Source: Lytechinus pictus
Taxonomy: Eukaryota; Echinodermata; Echinoidea; Temnopleuroida; Toxopneustidae
Assembly: GCF_037042905.1 (NCBI RefSeq)
Contig: NC_087261.1
Coordinates: forward strand, 17,172,917 to 17,236,916
Reading direction: 5' to 3'
Length of the DNA: 64,000 bases
A program made the translations under genes and the position numbers. Under the pieces are notes generated by a model, which saw nothing but the letters and a program-made list of their open reading frames with translations, made no database searches and was not told the origin of the DNA. Below are positions 1 through 13,500 of this stretch, piece by piece (the stretch's first letter is position 1; each line of letters begins with the position of its first letter).

Positions 1-720
1 CAGCGAAGCCTATTATTGAATAAAAATACTTATGTGCGTCTGAATGGATATTAAATGGTGTTATATTCGCAACATTATGTAGTTGGAGTAAAGCAAGAGA
101 GAATAAAAGAAAACCCCTGAGTAGTTACGTGATACGGAAATTAACGGATTTGAAACCGTACTAAGTATGGAAATCAACTAATTATAGGCATACTGCTGTC
201 GTGTCCTCATCATTAACGCTTAATTGTATAATACAAATGGTTCGAGTACAAAATAATGCACAATTTTTTTTTTTTTTCTGAATAAGAAAATCTTCTTTTC
301 TATTTAATATTTATCTTACTGTATTTTAAGGGAAAACTGAGAACGTAGGAAAGGCCTCTAATGGAATCATCACATGTTTAAAAATACGACTAAAACTAAA
401 TTAAGGAGGAGGCAATGGAGATTGCCCAAAGAATTCAAAATTCTGTCATTGGTGGCTCTTCTAACTGGTGCTTTCATTAAACAAAGTGATATTAATATGA
501 AAATAAATGTACACATGTTCTTGAAAATCAAACTTTGTAATAAATCCTAACTTTTGAGGAAAAGATGAAAGCAGAAGCAACAACAGTAAACATTAGTTTC
601 ACAAACCTATTAAATACACAATTACGTTTAAATAAGCCTCTGGATGTTTCGCCTGAATTACGCAATTAAATATAGCAGCTGAATTGAAAACAAGAATTGA
701 ATATTTATTCACAAAAACAT
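1..720. other. AT-rich upstream DNA, nothing recognised
   Basis: I see no coding exon, RNA gene or clear repeat here apart from short A and T runs. Confidence 0.4.
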
Positions 721-724
721 CAGT

Positions 725-1090
725 ATGATAATAACAAACAAAGTTCATTGACCCTAAATGACCTTTAACCTTAGTTATGTGACCTGAAACTCGGAAAGAA
801 TGTTCAATTATATTTCATCACTCTTGTGTGTAAGTTTTATCCACTAGATCCATAGACTCTCAGATTTATGGCGGCAATTCGAAATATACCCCAGCATGGC
901 CAAAGTTAATTGACCCTAAATCACCTATGACCTTAGACATGTGACCTGAAACTCAAACAGGATGTATAGTGACACTTGATTAATATTCTATGACGGCAAT
1001 TCAAAACATACCCCAACATAACCAAAGTTCATTGACCCTTAATGACCTTTGATCTCTTTGTGACCTGAAACTCAGTGATATACCTTAACC
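725..1090. repeat. Dispersed GTGACCTGAAACTC repeat, left part
   Basis: Three degenerate units of about 150 bases contain AAAGTTCATTGACCCTAAATG and GTGACCTGAAACTC. The same family recurs at 39065-40060 and 47770-48030. It resumes at 4381-4660 after the 3.3-kb insertion. Confidence 0.75.
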
Positions 1091-1690
1091 CTTCCCAGGT
1101 AGCAAAAATATATGGGGCCCATCTGGTAATCCTGTGGGCGCAATTCTGTTCCGAGTTGGGTAAAATATGGGCAACCCATATGGTACCCAGGTGACATCTG
1201 GGGCCCACAATCCGTTTGCACCCTGGTCCTCGTCCAGGCCCAATACAAGCATGTGGGTTTTATGCAGGATACATGTCGGCCGCGGAACATAGAGCCCATA
1301 TATAGCCCAGATAAACCATCTGGTCCCAAATTTATTCTATCAATTCATCTGGGCCTTGTCTGGGCCCCACATGGGTAAGTGGGTTTTATGTGGGTTACAT
1401 GTGGGCAGTGGGACATAGGGCCCAGATAGAGCCAATATAAACCATCTGGGCCCCAAAGGTCTACCTGGGAAATATCTGGGCCCAGATGCCCCATCTGGGG
1501 CCCATATTCCGTTTGCACCGTTGTCCCCATCCGGGCCCATAATGGGCATGTGGGTTTAATGCAAGTTACATGTGGCCGTGGAACATAGAGCCCATATAGA
1601 TCCTAGATAAACCGCTTGGGCCCCATGAAGACCTATCTGGGTACCATATGGGATAATTTTGCCCACACGGTACCAAGATTGGTTCAAGTA

Positions 1691-2057
1691 TTTTTCATTT
1701 TCATTTATTTATTCCAAATTCTCATTAAAAAACATACAACATACAAATCAAAGAATACACTATATACAAATAAGGATACAAAAATAGAATAACAACAGAA
1801 TAAATGAGAATATGATGTCCAGCATAGGCCAATGGCCTTTTTAAGGCTGGGCTCCCAAGACCATAATAAAATCATGATAATTGTAGAAGAGAGAGAGAGA
1901 GAGAGGGAGAGAATGTAAAGTGTATGGAGGGTAATAAGGCAATTATAACTTATAATAATAACATCCAGATTTATTTATAGGCATTATTAAGGATTTTTTT
2001 ATAGCTGTTTTTAAAGGAGGCAAGAGATGGACATCTTTTTATTTCTTTAGGTATTTT
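1691..2057 (-). mobile_element. Minus-strand retroelement 3' end with 9-bp target duplication
   Basis: GTTCAAGTA occurs at 1682-1690 and again at 2058-2066, flanking a segment whose left end is T-rich, i.e. an A-rich tail on the minus strand. The element interrupts the GGGGCCC block. A GA microsatellite lies inside at about 1888-1911. Confidence 0.6.
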
Positions 2058-3399
2058 GTTCAAGTACAAGTATGGCTGATAGTAACCCACATGGGCCCCA
2101 TGTGGGTTCCTACATGTATATGTGATCTATGTACCGTTTGCACCCGGGCTCCCAAATGGGTTCTGTATGGGTTGGAGGTCTCGTTTCCACCTGGGTCTCA
2201 TCTGGGCCCAATGTGGGCTCCACGTGGGTTCATTAAAAAACTGATTAGTGTTATTAAGGTCATTGAAGCACATTTTGGCAACTCATTACACAAAGCCATA
2301 TTATCTTATCCTATCCTACATCCTGATCCTAAATCATAATCCTATCCTTCACCTATCCAACGGGTATTGTCATTGACTTCTATATATTGAGCGACTTTAC
2401 AAAATCTGACAAAATATGGTTAACAATATTGCTTAACCCTTAAACATTCTTATAAAATTCAATGTCATGATAATGAATAATATGATATATAAAGTACATA
2501 TTTTTCTGAAACTTTTCATGGTGGAGTCATTGCATACACATAAAACATGTTAATTATTATAGCTATATTGGCTAACATTTTGGACATTTATTGTTGTAAT
2601 GATTTTCACGAGAGAAGTCCAGATCGAAGGATGTGGAACCCAGATGTGAACCATCTTGGTCCCATGCAGGAGGTTAATCTTGGAACCATATGGGATCCAT
2701 CTTGGCAAAGCCAAATAAGGGCACTTACATGTCAAAATTTGCATTTTTGTGCAAACAAGTATTTCCAACGTCAGATTGCGTTTCTACATGAAGTAGTTGT
2801 ATGTTTCGCGATTATTTGAGGGCAACCTTTTTCTTAATATGTCTAATTGATTAAATATTTATTTAGCTCTAGTTTAGCGATGTGGATTTTAAATTGAAAG
2901 ATGGAAATTTCACTTTATGGTCAATTATGGCGCTAATTACTGTTGATAAGACATTTTTTAAAGTTGTATGTTGAATAGATATTGACCGGTGACACTTCTT
3001 TTTATCACTTTAAGAGAACATAAACTATGCATAGGCGGGTGTAGTTTTTGCCAACGGGGGTGGGCATGCAGGGAAAAACACATTTTATCCACATTTTCCC
3101 CGCTCGGCCACTCAAAGCTAATTTTTTTAATTTTTTTTTTTAAAGGGTAGTCCTAATAACTCCTAAACTAAAGACTGAAGTTTTGAGTACGTTTTAGTTT
3201 TATTCCTACAAACATAATAATATTTATATCAATATTGCGAGCACGTGGCGTGAGATCTATTTTTGGCATTTCAGGAGGCCTCTATGATTATTTAAACAGG
3301 AAAAACAAAAAAAATCATAGCAGTTTTTATTATCACGAAAAGAGACTTTGTACTGACCTGAAAAGGCATCTGTTAATAACTTCTTTAAATGACTCATGA

Positions 3400-4250
3400 T
3401 ATTGCCCAGAACAACACACAGTGGTCCCATGGGGGGCCCACATATTTGGCTCTGGGATAATCTTTATCCCGATTGCCCAGAACAACACCTATGGGGGCCC
3501 ACGTGTGTTGTTCTGTGATGATTTCTTTTCAGATTGCCCTGAACAAAACATAGGGGGCCCATATGTGTTGTTCTGAGACGATTTCCATTTGGATTTTGCC
3601 AAGAACAACACACATTGGCCCCATGTGGGGTTCACACATGTTGTTCTGGGATGATCTCTATTCAGATTGCCCAGAACAAAGCATATGGGTGCTCACGTGT
3701 GTTGTTCTGGGATGATTTCCACCTGGATATTGCCCAGAACAACCTACATTGGTCCCGTGTGGGGCCCATATGTGTTGTTATGGGATTATCTCTATTCAGA
3801 TTGCCCAGGACAACACATATGGGGCCCACATGTGTTGTTCTGGTATGATTTCCATATGGATTTAGCCTGGAACAACACACATTGGTCCAATGTGGGGTCC
3901 ACATAATACGTTGTTTTGGGATAATCTCAATTCAGATTGCCCTGAACAACACATGTGGGGCCCACATGTCTTGTTCTGTCTGGGAAGATTTTCATCTGGA
4001 GATTGCCCAGAACAACACATATTATAGGGCCTAAGTGGGGCCACATGTGTTTGTCTGGGATGATTTATATTCAGATTGCCCAGAAAAACACATATTGGAA
4101 CTATGTTGGCCCGCATGTGTTATTCTGGGAGGATTTACATCTGGAGTTTGCCCAGATAGCACATATGGGGCCCATGTGAAGCCCAGAGGTGTTTCTCTGG
4201 GATGTTTTCTGTTCAGAATTGCCTGAACAAGGGACCCATACGGGCCCCAT
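3400..4250. repeat. Tandem array of imperfect palindromes, alternating about 60 and 73 bp
   Basis: Each unit reads CCCAGAACAACACAT, then a GGGGCCC centre, then ATGTGTTGTTCTGGG, so each is itself an inverted repeat. TTGTTCTG-type motifs fall near 3508, 3568, 3641, 3702, 3775, 3835, 3911 and 3971, giving alternating spacings and a higher-order unit of about 133 bases. Confidence 0.8.
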
Positions 4251-4380
4251 ATGGAAGGGGTCTGGGATGATATCTATATGAATCGACCATATGGATCCCA
4301 TAGGGTAATCATGTGGGGCATATGTGCCCCAGTCAGCCCAGATAAAACCCATATGGGGCCCAGTTGTTTTGCTACCTGGA

Positions 4381-4670
4381 TTATGCCCAAGTTTATAAAC
4401 TAGATCCAGATACTTTCAAAGTTATGACGACATTTCAGAAAACTTGACATTGGTTAGAAATTTCGGTGTTTATTTACCAAGCATGGTCTAAGGTCATTGA
4501 AACTCAGGCAGGATATTCAGTCATACTTGATCACCCTTATATCCAAGTTTGACGAAATAGGACTATATACTTTAAAAATTATGATGACGTTTCATAATAT
4601 CCATGTTGATGGCGCCACCACCGTCGGAAAGGGTGCCGACAGTCTCGCTCTGCTGTGCAGGTGAGAAAAA
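4381..4670. repeat. Dispersed repeat, right part, with GCC-triplet end
   Basis: This resumes the 725-1090 repeat after the insertion. It ends in GATGGCGCCACCACCGTCGG, similar to the GCCGCCGCCGCC end of the copy at about 40035-40055. Confidence 0.6.
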
Positions 4671-5409
4671 AAACACTAAATTTTGTTGTACATATACAAT
4701 GCTCATTACCATGATTATTGATCGAATCAGAAAGCGGGTTTTTATCATAATCAATGATGGGAAAAGGAAAAGTTTAGCAAAAACTAAGATGCAGTTCACA
4801 TCCTGATTCCTTAAAGTAAAAATTAAAAATATTATATGAGAGTCAAATTAAAAGCAATTAAAGATATATAAGAACGGTAACCAAAACTGCAAATTAAACT
4901 TTGGATATGACACTAAATGCTGACCACGAAATTCTTTTTTTTTTTTTCCCCAAATTTTCCAGAAATTTTTATGACATGCATATAAATGTGCAAACGAACG
5001 AGGTTTAAATACTGAACGGAGACCAAAGATGTCTTTCAAGTGTTTCAAGGTCTATATGTATATATATGTGAGGCTGAATGCATTGAAATATATTGCGAGC
5101 GAGCACATATAGCACTAGATGGTGCATTTGGTCGATGAAAATAGTGCGCACAGTAGTTTCAGAGTTGATGTACTAACAATTGCTCGCCTAAATCACGTAA
5201 ATGTCTACACTGAATGGATTGATGCCTGAGAAAAAATGGCAACTGTTGGCTAATTTACAAACTCTTAGGTGTTGTATTTGGTGAATTATTACGCTTACTA
5301 TTGGTAATCCAATGACCAGGAGTGTACATACAAAGCGTCCAGAGCACTTTCTTTGCCGATGTAAATAATCTTTTCTCCGAAAGTCTAAACCCAATTTCAA
5401 TTCATACAA
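4671..5409. other. Non-coding stretch, nothing recognised
   Basis: AT-rich, with short homopolymer runs. No exon or repeat family was recognised. Confidence 0.35.
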
Positions 5410-6020
5410 TTAAAGGACAAGTCCACTCCAACAAAAACTTGATTTGAATAAAAAGAGAAAAATTCAACAAGCATAACACTGACAATTTCATCAAAATCGG
5501 ATGTAAAATAAGAAAGTCATGACATTTTAAAGTTTCGCTTCATTTCACAAAACAGTTATATGCACATCTCGGTCGGTATGCAAATGAGGGAATGGATGAC
5601 ATCACTCACTCACTATTTCTTTCGTATTTTGTTATATGAAATATGAAATATTTTGATTTTCTCGTCATTGTCATGTGAAATGAAGTTTCATTCCTCCCTG
5701 AACACGTGGAATTCCATTATTTTAACATTTTGTGCTTCAGGTAAGGAGATCCTAATCATCAAATTCGAAAAAATTGAAATATTGTATAATTCAAACAATA
5801 AAAAACAAAAGAAATAGTGAGTGAGTGACATCATCGACTCTCTCATTTGGATGTAACTGGCTCGTTCATATAACTATTTTGTTAAAAATAAGCGAAATTT
5901 TGTAGTGCCATAACTTTCCTATTTTACATCCGATTTTAATGAAATTTTCAGCATTGTGCTTGTCTGATTTTTCTCTATTGATTCTAATCAACATTTTTCT
6001 GAGGTGGACTTGACCTTTAA
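5410..6020. mobile_element. 610-bp TTAA-ended MITE, copy 1
   Basis: TTAA at both ends flanks inverted termini AGGACAAGTCCACTCC and GAGGTGGACTTGACCT. The interior is itself largely symmetric: ATCAAAATCGGATGTAAAAT on the left mirrors ATTTTACATCCGATTTTAAT on the right. TTAA target sites are typical of Kolobok and piggyBac. The purine-first terminus favours Kolobok. No coding capacity. Confidence 0.85.
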
Positions 6021-6116
6021 CAATATTTTTCTTCCCCGCTTTTGTTTGTAGCGATGTGTACGAAAAGTTGGCATATGTATAATTTTGTCTTGTTGGCATA
6101 TGTATAATTTTGTGAC

Positions 6117-6396
6117 CAGCTGCGTTCCTAGGATTTTGCAAAAGGGGGGCAAATTTTGTGGAGGATATTTCGTCCGCGAAAAAAATTTACAAGCAAAAAA
6201 AAAAGTCTTCAACCACAAATAAAGGACTTCGTACGAGAAAAAAAAATCCAAAAAAAAAGGACTTCAGGTTCAAAAGAGGGGGCACACGTCGGTTTTCATT
6301 GCATTTTTACATTATAAATTATTAATTTTGCTTCTCAAGGGGGGGGGGGGCACGTCCCCTCGATCAGTTGTGACTCGTCCCTTAGGTACGCTAGTG
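6117..6396. mobile_element. 280-bp hAT-like MITE
   Basis: The termini CAGCTGCGTTCCTAGG and GGTACGCTAGTG are inverted. Flanks TTTGTGAC (6109-6116) and TTTGGGAC (6397-6404) match at 7 of 8 bases, as expected of an aged 8-bp hAT target duplication. The body holds a G tract at about 6340. Confidence 0.75.
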
Positions 6397-6404
6397 TTTG
6401 GGAC

Positions 6405-9018
6405 TATTTTAAGGTTTCACGAGCGTGAAACATTTTCCATAGACTGTGTTAAAATAACACTTAAAAGCAAATCATTATAAATTGGGAACTAAATTAGTGG
6501 GTTGAATTCATTTCAATTAAATTCAATTTATTTTTCATTCTTCAACATAATACAAATAATTACAAGATAAATAAATTCAATTTAAATAAAAGCATGAACA
6601 AAATTCAACATTGAATAAATATAAATTAACAAAAAAATATAAATTAACATGCATGTCAAATTTTAATCAATATAATCAATATAAATGTTAACTAACAGTG
6701 GGCAGGATATGATTTATATCTGGCATTTCAATTCTGACCAGAAAGGGTACCTGCACCAACTCATTTTAAAAATAAATAGGCATTTATGACGTCGAAATCT
6801 GCGGGATCCCCTGACGGGTTCAAAATCATCACCTGAAACAGTATGACATCTCTTATTCTTCCACCAGTCAAATAGTTCCAAAAGTTCTTCAAGATTTGGG
6901 CTAAGGACGTTTAGTAGTTGCCCTTCCTATGATCAGTATTAGATGGCTATTATAAATCGTAATCCTACATTTTTTTTCAATCAGCTAGATCAATTTAAAC
7001 CTCCAAAAATGGGAATGGGTTGGATGGAATGAACATCTTTTGCCTTCCTGTTGCATTAAGCCTCGTGACACTTTTGAGCGCCCTCAGTGAGGACAAGAAA
7101 TATCATATTTGAATCCCATATGCATGTCGATAAAAACGTTGCACTTTATTGTTCAGACTGTTTATTTTGTGTTGCTTGAACAATGGTGCATTCCATTATC
7201 CTGGGGGATATCTTAGTTCATTAACCTGAAATGTGGATAATTCATATACCAAAAATGCATAGATGGGTGTCTTTTTTGTGAACTACTTAAAAGCAAATCA
7301 AAGATTTTGATAAAGATAGCCCATAGTTCACCAAAGGTACTTTTAGAAAGCTTCAAATTACCATTTGAATATTTGACATTATCCTTTTTTTAAGATATGG
7401 TACATTCTAAAAGCGGAAGGAGTGTAAAAATCAATCGAAGTTCCAATTCTCACCAGACATTTTATACAGCATCGCCGTCCGACTGATGAGTCTCTGCAAA
7501 GTAAGCGCAATGTTTTCTCCTGCCTAATTTAACTTGAAAAGTGAGTATCGAATATATTATCATAAATCAGTCTAATTTACTTCATTTCTGTGAAGGAGAA
7601 AATCAGGCAATTAATTTAAGTGTTAAGTTAAGCTGACGTTATCCCGTGACTATGAACTCTAAGCGTATTTGCTGACAAATGACATATGGCTACATAAATT
7701 ATCAATGTACTATAGTGGGACCTCCTGTAAAAATGTGCATTTCAACCTTATTTGCAAGAGGATAAATGAATATTAAACCAGGCCTGATTAAACATATGAA
7801 TATCTTGGCCGATAGATTTATGAGGTATTTTAGTCAGTGCCTAGTTGTCGATGTGTCAATGTTTCTGTTTCTAAATAAATGACTTGCATGCGTTTGAGCA
7901 TGCATATAAATGAAAAAAGTATTACCTTTTGACCTTTTCCGTTTCCCCTAGTTAATAAGAGGAAGTTGATTAATAGTTGAAAATAAGTTTTGCTTTTGTT
8001 ATTAAAAAAATAGCCTATGTTTTTTTCAACACATTCGTACATATCATTTCATACTATTTCATTTTCATTATACAATATTGACCTCAAATGGTCGAATAAT
8101 CTTTCTTTTAGGCTAACCGTTGTTGTAAATTCATGCCAGAGTATATGCCTAAATGAAACTCTCTCTTATTGGTATACTTGCTTTACACTGTGATATACCT
8201 TTTCTTTTTGGTCATAAACTGTTGAATGAAACCATTTGCCCCCTTCTCTTTGCAATGATATCCGTAAGACAATTGAGTTGTACTACTTACAAAAAAACCA
8301 ATGGGTGGAACCTATGTATACAAACCGTAGGAAAGATCACACATTTTTACCTTTAATGAACACATCATTATACTGTATGTACAATTATCATGATGTATAT
8401 TACAAAATCAAGCCTATTTCAAAGAATGCATACTTACAATATATCGGTGATGTTGGAAAACGAATGAGCAGAAAGATTGTCATACATATTGTTAATTCAT
8501 TCTAAAAAAAAATAAAAAAAAAATTATGAAGACATGAGACTACCAGATGTTCGTACTGCCCCCTACGACCCATTTGTCAATCATCCAACCAGGAAGTTCC
8601 ATTTGAACATGTTCAAGAGATGCCGCAAAAGTTTGTTCAGTCAATGGGAAGGGTTCACTGTAAAAGAACTTGACTTTTCAAGAAAACAATTGCAAGACCA
8701 ACAAAGACCTATAAACAATCATAGAGAGACTTTATAAAACAAAAATCAAAAGGGAATTAAACAATAATTAATGCAAAAATTGGGAAATCTAAATAAGGAA
8801 AATCAATTGACTTGTTAGCTATGGTGTAAATGTAATAGAGCGAGTGGGGTAATAATGTCAATTTGGAATTATGATAAATGAATGGCTCGCTTTTGATTGA
8901 AATATCTCAGGAAAAAAGGCTGACCTAAAAGCTATTACCATTTAGTTAGCCATGTATCAGCATTAAAAAGTAATCTGTATATGAGTCAATTCCATGCGAA
9001 CATGTTTAATAAACTTGC
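6405..9018. other. Upstream intergenic stretch
   Basis: A T/A-rich retroelement-tail-like patch lies at about 6515-6640, resembling the one at 1691. The rest shows no exon with homology and no clear element. A promoter or non-coding first exon of the plexin gene may lie here, but I cannot locate it. Confidence 0.35.
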
Positions 9019-9026
9019 TATAAGAC

Positions 9027-9376
9027 CCCCGGGGGGGGGGGGGCACCTACATTAACGAGTGGATACCATGCGCGACCCAAAAAAACCCCGTAAAAGGATG
9101 TCTTTTTCAAGATAGGGCACGTTACGTACGTAACGTGATAAGGGTGTCAAAAACATAATGAAAAAAGGGTACCTATTTCGCCAGGAAAGCCACGTGTTTA
9201 AGGTCAAATTTGTATCGTTTTGTTTCCAATACTTGTTAAGGGTGGGGATTCAAACGCCAATACTTGTTAAGGGGTGCATTTTCAGAATATGGAAAATACG
9301 TGTTTAGGGTGCTTTTCGAGACCCCATGGTCGCGCATGGTATCCACTCGTCAATGGAAGTCCCCCCCCCCCCGGGG
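9027..9376. mobile_element. 350-bp MITE with 8-bp target duplication, just upstream of the plexin start
   Basis: TATAAGAC at 9019-9026 is repeated exactly at 9377-9384. The ends are CCCCGGGGGG and CCCCCCGGGG, followed inward by inverted copies of AGTGGATACCATGCGCGACC. A perfect 20-bp palindrome lies at 9118-9137. A second copy is at 34921-35232. Confidence 0.88.
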
Positions 9377-9467
9377 TATAAGACTGAGCTTTTCCGTATT
9401 TTGTGATATAGGTATTTATCATAAGAGCCATCTTAAATGTTATATTCTGACATCTTCATTTTTACAG

Positions 9468-9514
9468 CTTTGATCTGCAAATACAATTCAACTTCGTAGG
9501 AATCATCCAAGACA
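9468..9514 (+). other. 5' UTR part of first coding exon
   Basis: A pyrimidine-rich stretch ending in ACAG at 9467 looks like a splice acceptor 47 bases before the ATG, so at least one non-coding exon probably lies upstream. An in-frame TAG at 9497-9499 precedes the ATG at 9515 and fixes it as the first usable start. The ATG context is AAGACAATGA. Confidence 0.5.
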
Positions 9515-10558
9515 ATGACTAACAGTGTATTGGGAGTAATTCTAATCCAGATTCTGATATCAGGTCAGATCGGATCAATCCAATCAGCTCCTCTCTCCTC
9601 CTACTTGGTATCTTCATTTACACCTCCTGATACTGACTTCAACCTACCATTCAACCACATCGCCATCAACAACATCACTGGAGACATCTATATAGGAGCA
9701 CGAGAGAGGCTCTACCAACTCGACTCTAACCTGGCTCTAAAAGTGACGGTGGATAATGGAAATTGTGATACTTCTGATAAAGACAACAAACTACTTACTA
9801 CCGTGGTTACACATCATATATATAAGCTGATCACATGTGGCTGCCAGAAAGGGAGTTCTCTCTGTCAGACAAGGAATCCGGTAAATATATCACTGGACCT
9901 GATAGAACTAGCTGATACCCCGTACATTGTGGCAATGGGAGACGTGTCTATGTCTACTGTTGGTGTTGTTGCTCTCGGTGCTGACTTTGAAGAAGATGAA
10001 ATTACTAAACATGGTGAATCTTTGTATTTTTTCATTGCGAGAAGTGGTGGGGGAGCTGCTTCTGCATTCAGATTCATTTCAAAGTACAGTCTCGCAGACC
10101 TTCAATCACAACAACAAATACCAGCAAATATCCTTACTGACGATTCGACAAGCTCCAAACATATTATTTCTTACGAAGATTTTTTATTCGTTTTTATATC
10201 AAGAGACGAGGAAACTTATTTAGGACGTATTTGTCGTGATTCACCCGACCAAGACTTCGCATCGTACACGGAAATAAAGCTGGAGTGTGGGCATGCTGGG
10301 TCCCAAAATGTTATTCAGTCAGCTTACATTGGACCAGCAGGATCTGAGTTGGCTAAATCGATGAATATTAGTACAGAGGATGGTGTACTGTACGCAGTAT
10401 TCTCATCTACTTCGTCTTATCTTTGTGCGTATAGGATGATCGATGTCGAGCAGACCTTCGAAGATGCCATCTTCGGCTGTATTCAGGGTACTGGCACTGG
10501 CATCGCAAATAGCTTCATTTCTGACGACATACACAGAGGTGGAAGCAAATGTGAAAAG
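9515..10558 (+). CDS. plxn-like: Plexin exon 1: signal peptide and most of sema domain
   Basis: This exon gives 348 codons and ends in phase 0 at AAAAG|GTAAGT. It begins with a hydrophobic signal peptide (about residues 1-24), then the plexin sema start with the motifs [17 protein letters not shown] and KLITCGC. Cysteines such as those in [11 protein letters not shown] and RICRDS fit the conserved sema disulfides. Vertebrate plexins also carry most of the sema domain in one long first coding exon. Confidence 0.95.
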
Positions 10559-13500
10559 GTAAGTCAGTGTGTTCCAATAGTCATGCATGATGATTCAAAC
10601 ATTATTAAAATGTATTGATAAGATCAAATACGTAATCGAATAAACAAAGTTTAGGCATACTAGCCCACTTTCAAAACGAAAATGAAGTTCTACCACCTGT
10701 ATTGCTATGATCATGATGATGATACGTGAAACGATGGGAAAAACATGAACCAAGCATCTAAGCCCTTTTTGGTCACTGATATTAATCATTAGTGCCATTC
10801 CTCACCGTTCATTTCAAGCAAAATACAATTAGGATTCATAATACAATAACTTTAATAAAACTATCAATCTATCAGCAAAACTCATGTTGACTTTATAATA
10901 GATTTCAGATTGTTACTAGTGAAATTCGACTAGAAACGCAACTGCTAATTAAGAAATGTGAAAATACGGAAAATTTCCTAAAATTAATTTGACGAACTAT
11001 TCATTCAATTAAAAAAACAATATACATGTAGTTTCATTCATGAGCAACGTGAGATGTCAAGGTTAAAGATGATGGTTTCATTGTCATACACGTGAAGGGA
11101 TGTGTTATGTGTATTCAAGAGAAGATTCCTTCAATATTAATTGACCTTCGGTGATAAGAACAAAAATATGTGGGCAATTCCATAAAATATGTACGTCCGA
11201 CCCCTACATGTATGTGGCACCTTCATGAAATGTTGATGTCTCTTATTTCTTGTTCTTTTGGCAGTCTTTTGTTCTCTAATTGACCATGACTTGGTCAGTT
11301 TAAGAAGCGAAGTACGACTTGAGAAAAATGGGGGTGGGACGTAAAAAAGGTTGATCATTTTAGGGAATTGCCCATGTGTAACAACAGCAGCGACAACACC
11401 AATAATAACATCAGTTTGATAATAGTGCTTAAACATCCAAACGGCTATACTACCATGAAATAATGTATCAATGTGTAATTTAAAGGGTATTTTAAAACAA
11501 TATTTTATTTTCTTCCTCTTTCAAATCAATAAGTTTACAATCACAATTCAAATTAGCTAAGCTAAATGGAGGGCGCCCTCTATCAATAAGGGCGCTGTGT
11601 AGTAAAGTCCCAAACTTCATTAAAATTGTCTAATGATGGCAATAGTAAAAGGAATGAATTTCCGTAAATGAAGGTTGGGAATTTTCTAAAGAGGGCGCCC
11701 AAGTACTTCTAAGCTAGTATTATATTAAAATCTAAGTACAAACTCAAAGAGTTAAAGTGATCATTTCACTTTGTTCTGATTTAAAAAATTCTCATTTTGG
11801 TTCTTGAAAATGTGCTAAACATTAGGCTTATAGTGTAAAAAGGTGAATTATCGGATGGTCTAATACCACATGGTCTACTTATCAGTTTGTCCAACTTCAC
11901 ATAGTCTAAACTCATTTCGTCTACAACCAGTTCGTCTAATATCCAATTCGTCTACTTCCCACTTGGTGTAATATGCAATTCGTCTAATTTCCACATGGTC
12001 TAATAACCAGTTGGGCTAATTTCCACTTGGTCTAATATCCAATTCGTCTAATTCCCACTTGGTCTAATATCCAATTCGTCTAATGAGCAGTTGGGCTAAA
12101 ATCATTTGGTCTAATTTCCAGTTGGTCTAACACCACTTGGTCTAACTTCCACTTCGGCTAATTTCCACTTGGTCTAATTATCATTTTGTCTAATTGCCAC
12201 ATGGTCTAATGACAGTTTGGTCTAATTTTCACTTGGTCTAATATCCAATTGGTCTAATGACCACTTGGGCTAATCGTCACTTAGTCTAATCGCCAATTGG
12301 TCTAATGACCACTTGGGCTAATCGTCACTTGGTCTAATTCTCATTTGGTCTAATTCACACTTGGTCTAATGTCCATTTATTCTAATATAGTATCATTCAT
12401 TATTATTTATTTTATCTAGAATTAGCAAATATGGTACGTAATGGATAAATACCATGCATCAGTTAATACATATCGCCAGGATCCGGAAGGGTAGAGCCGG
12501 GATAGGGCTGGTGGGCGCACAGAACCTCACCGTGAATGACTATTAATGATGAGATAATCGCTCAACAAATGAATTATTCTAATCAAATAATTCTTATAAT
12601 TAGGCCTGTATATCGATTATAAGATGATGATGACAATTAAATCATACTCATAATCATTACATCACCGCATGCACATTTACAGAACAATAAGTTGGGGACC
12701 TTGTAGCTTATAATGGTCGAATGGCGGGGTTTCATCAGAATAAAATAAGGAACGAAAATATAATGTAATTGATTGTGTGGATACGTATTTGGCAAATGCC
12801 TCTTTTAAATCATTGTGATACACCATTACGGACTACTTGAACTTGATGGCCTAGTTATGCAGTTTAGGGGATTCCAAAACTACAAAGCCATTAGATCATG
12901 TAATTTTGTTATGAATATTTTGATTAGTTATTTCAATAGTTAGTTTGGAGGCAAATAACAGACTAGTTAGATATAGTTTGATAACACTATACAAGTCTAT
13001 CGGGTTAGCTGCAACAACATCACTGCGAATATCTTAGTTGCAGCCACATCATTCTGACGTGTAATAAAACAGTAAAGTCTACGCTTGCAGACTTTTATCA
13101 ATTATCACCACAGTAGTCATTCATCTTTATCTTCTCATTCTGTTTTTTTTTTTGTTCTACTTCTTCGCCTCCTCCTTAAAATGGATTTCCCATCAAGGAA
13201 ATCATGGAATTTTTTTTAACGTTTCTCCAGTCAGGGATTGCCTCAAATCCGGGGAAAATGCCTCAATTGAGGGCAAAATCAGAGAATTTTGATCGGCCCA
13301 AAGGTCGAAAGCATGATAGCCATTCAGACTCTGTTTTTTTGTATATTAAAACAGCATTCATTGAATGACATGTTATGGTGTTTTTTTTTCAGTGTAGCCT
13401 CTTTTACTGCAATACAAGTATAGGCTTACTGGTACATTATACATGCATAACTAAAACAATAATAATACATGTAATTCACTGCAAAAACATATGAGAAACT

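Larger units (their letters stand above)
1095..4379. mobile_element. 3.3-kb element with 13-bp terminal inverted repeats and GGGGCCC palindrome blocks
   Basis: CCAGGTAGCAAAA at 1095-1107 is matched by TTTTGCTACCTGG at 4367-4379, and both are followed inward by ATATGGGGCCC. The flanks are two halves of one dispersed repeat, so this is an insertion. Blocks rich in ATGGGGCCCAT occur at 1110-1680, 2085-2235, 2610-2710 and 3400-4350. No transposase-like frame is visible. The short reading frames here are read-through of the repeats. The target duplication is not resolved. Confidence 0.7.

Noticed and set aside
1072-1549. Several 60-85-codon frames with MGPDG-type repeats
   Set aside because: They are translations of the GGGGCCC palindromic repeat, with no start context or homology.
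11862-12395. Regular repeats that could suggest a CRISPR array
   Set aside because: The 16-bp unit is head-to-tail with no unique spacers of CRISPR size, lies in a eukaryotic intron and has an inverted partner array.
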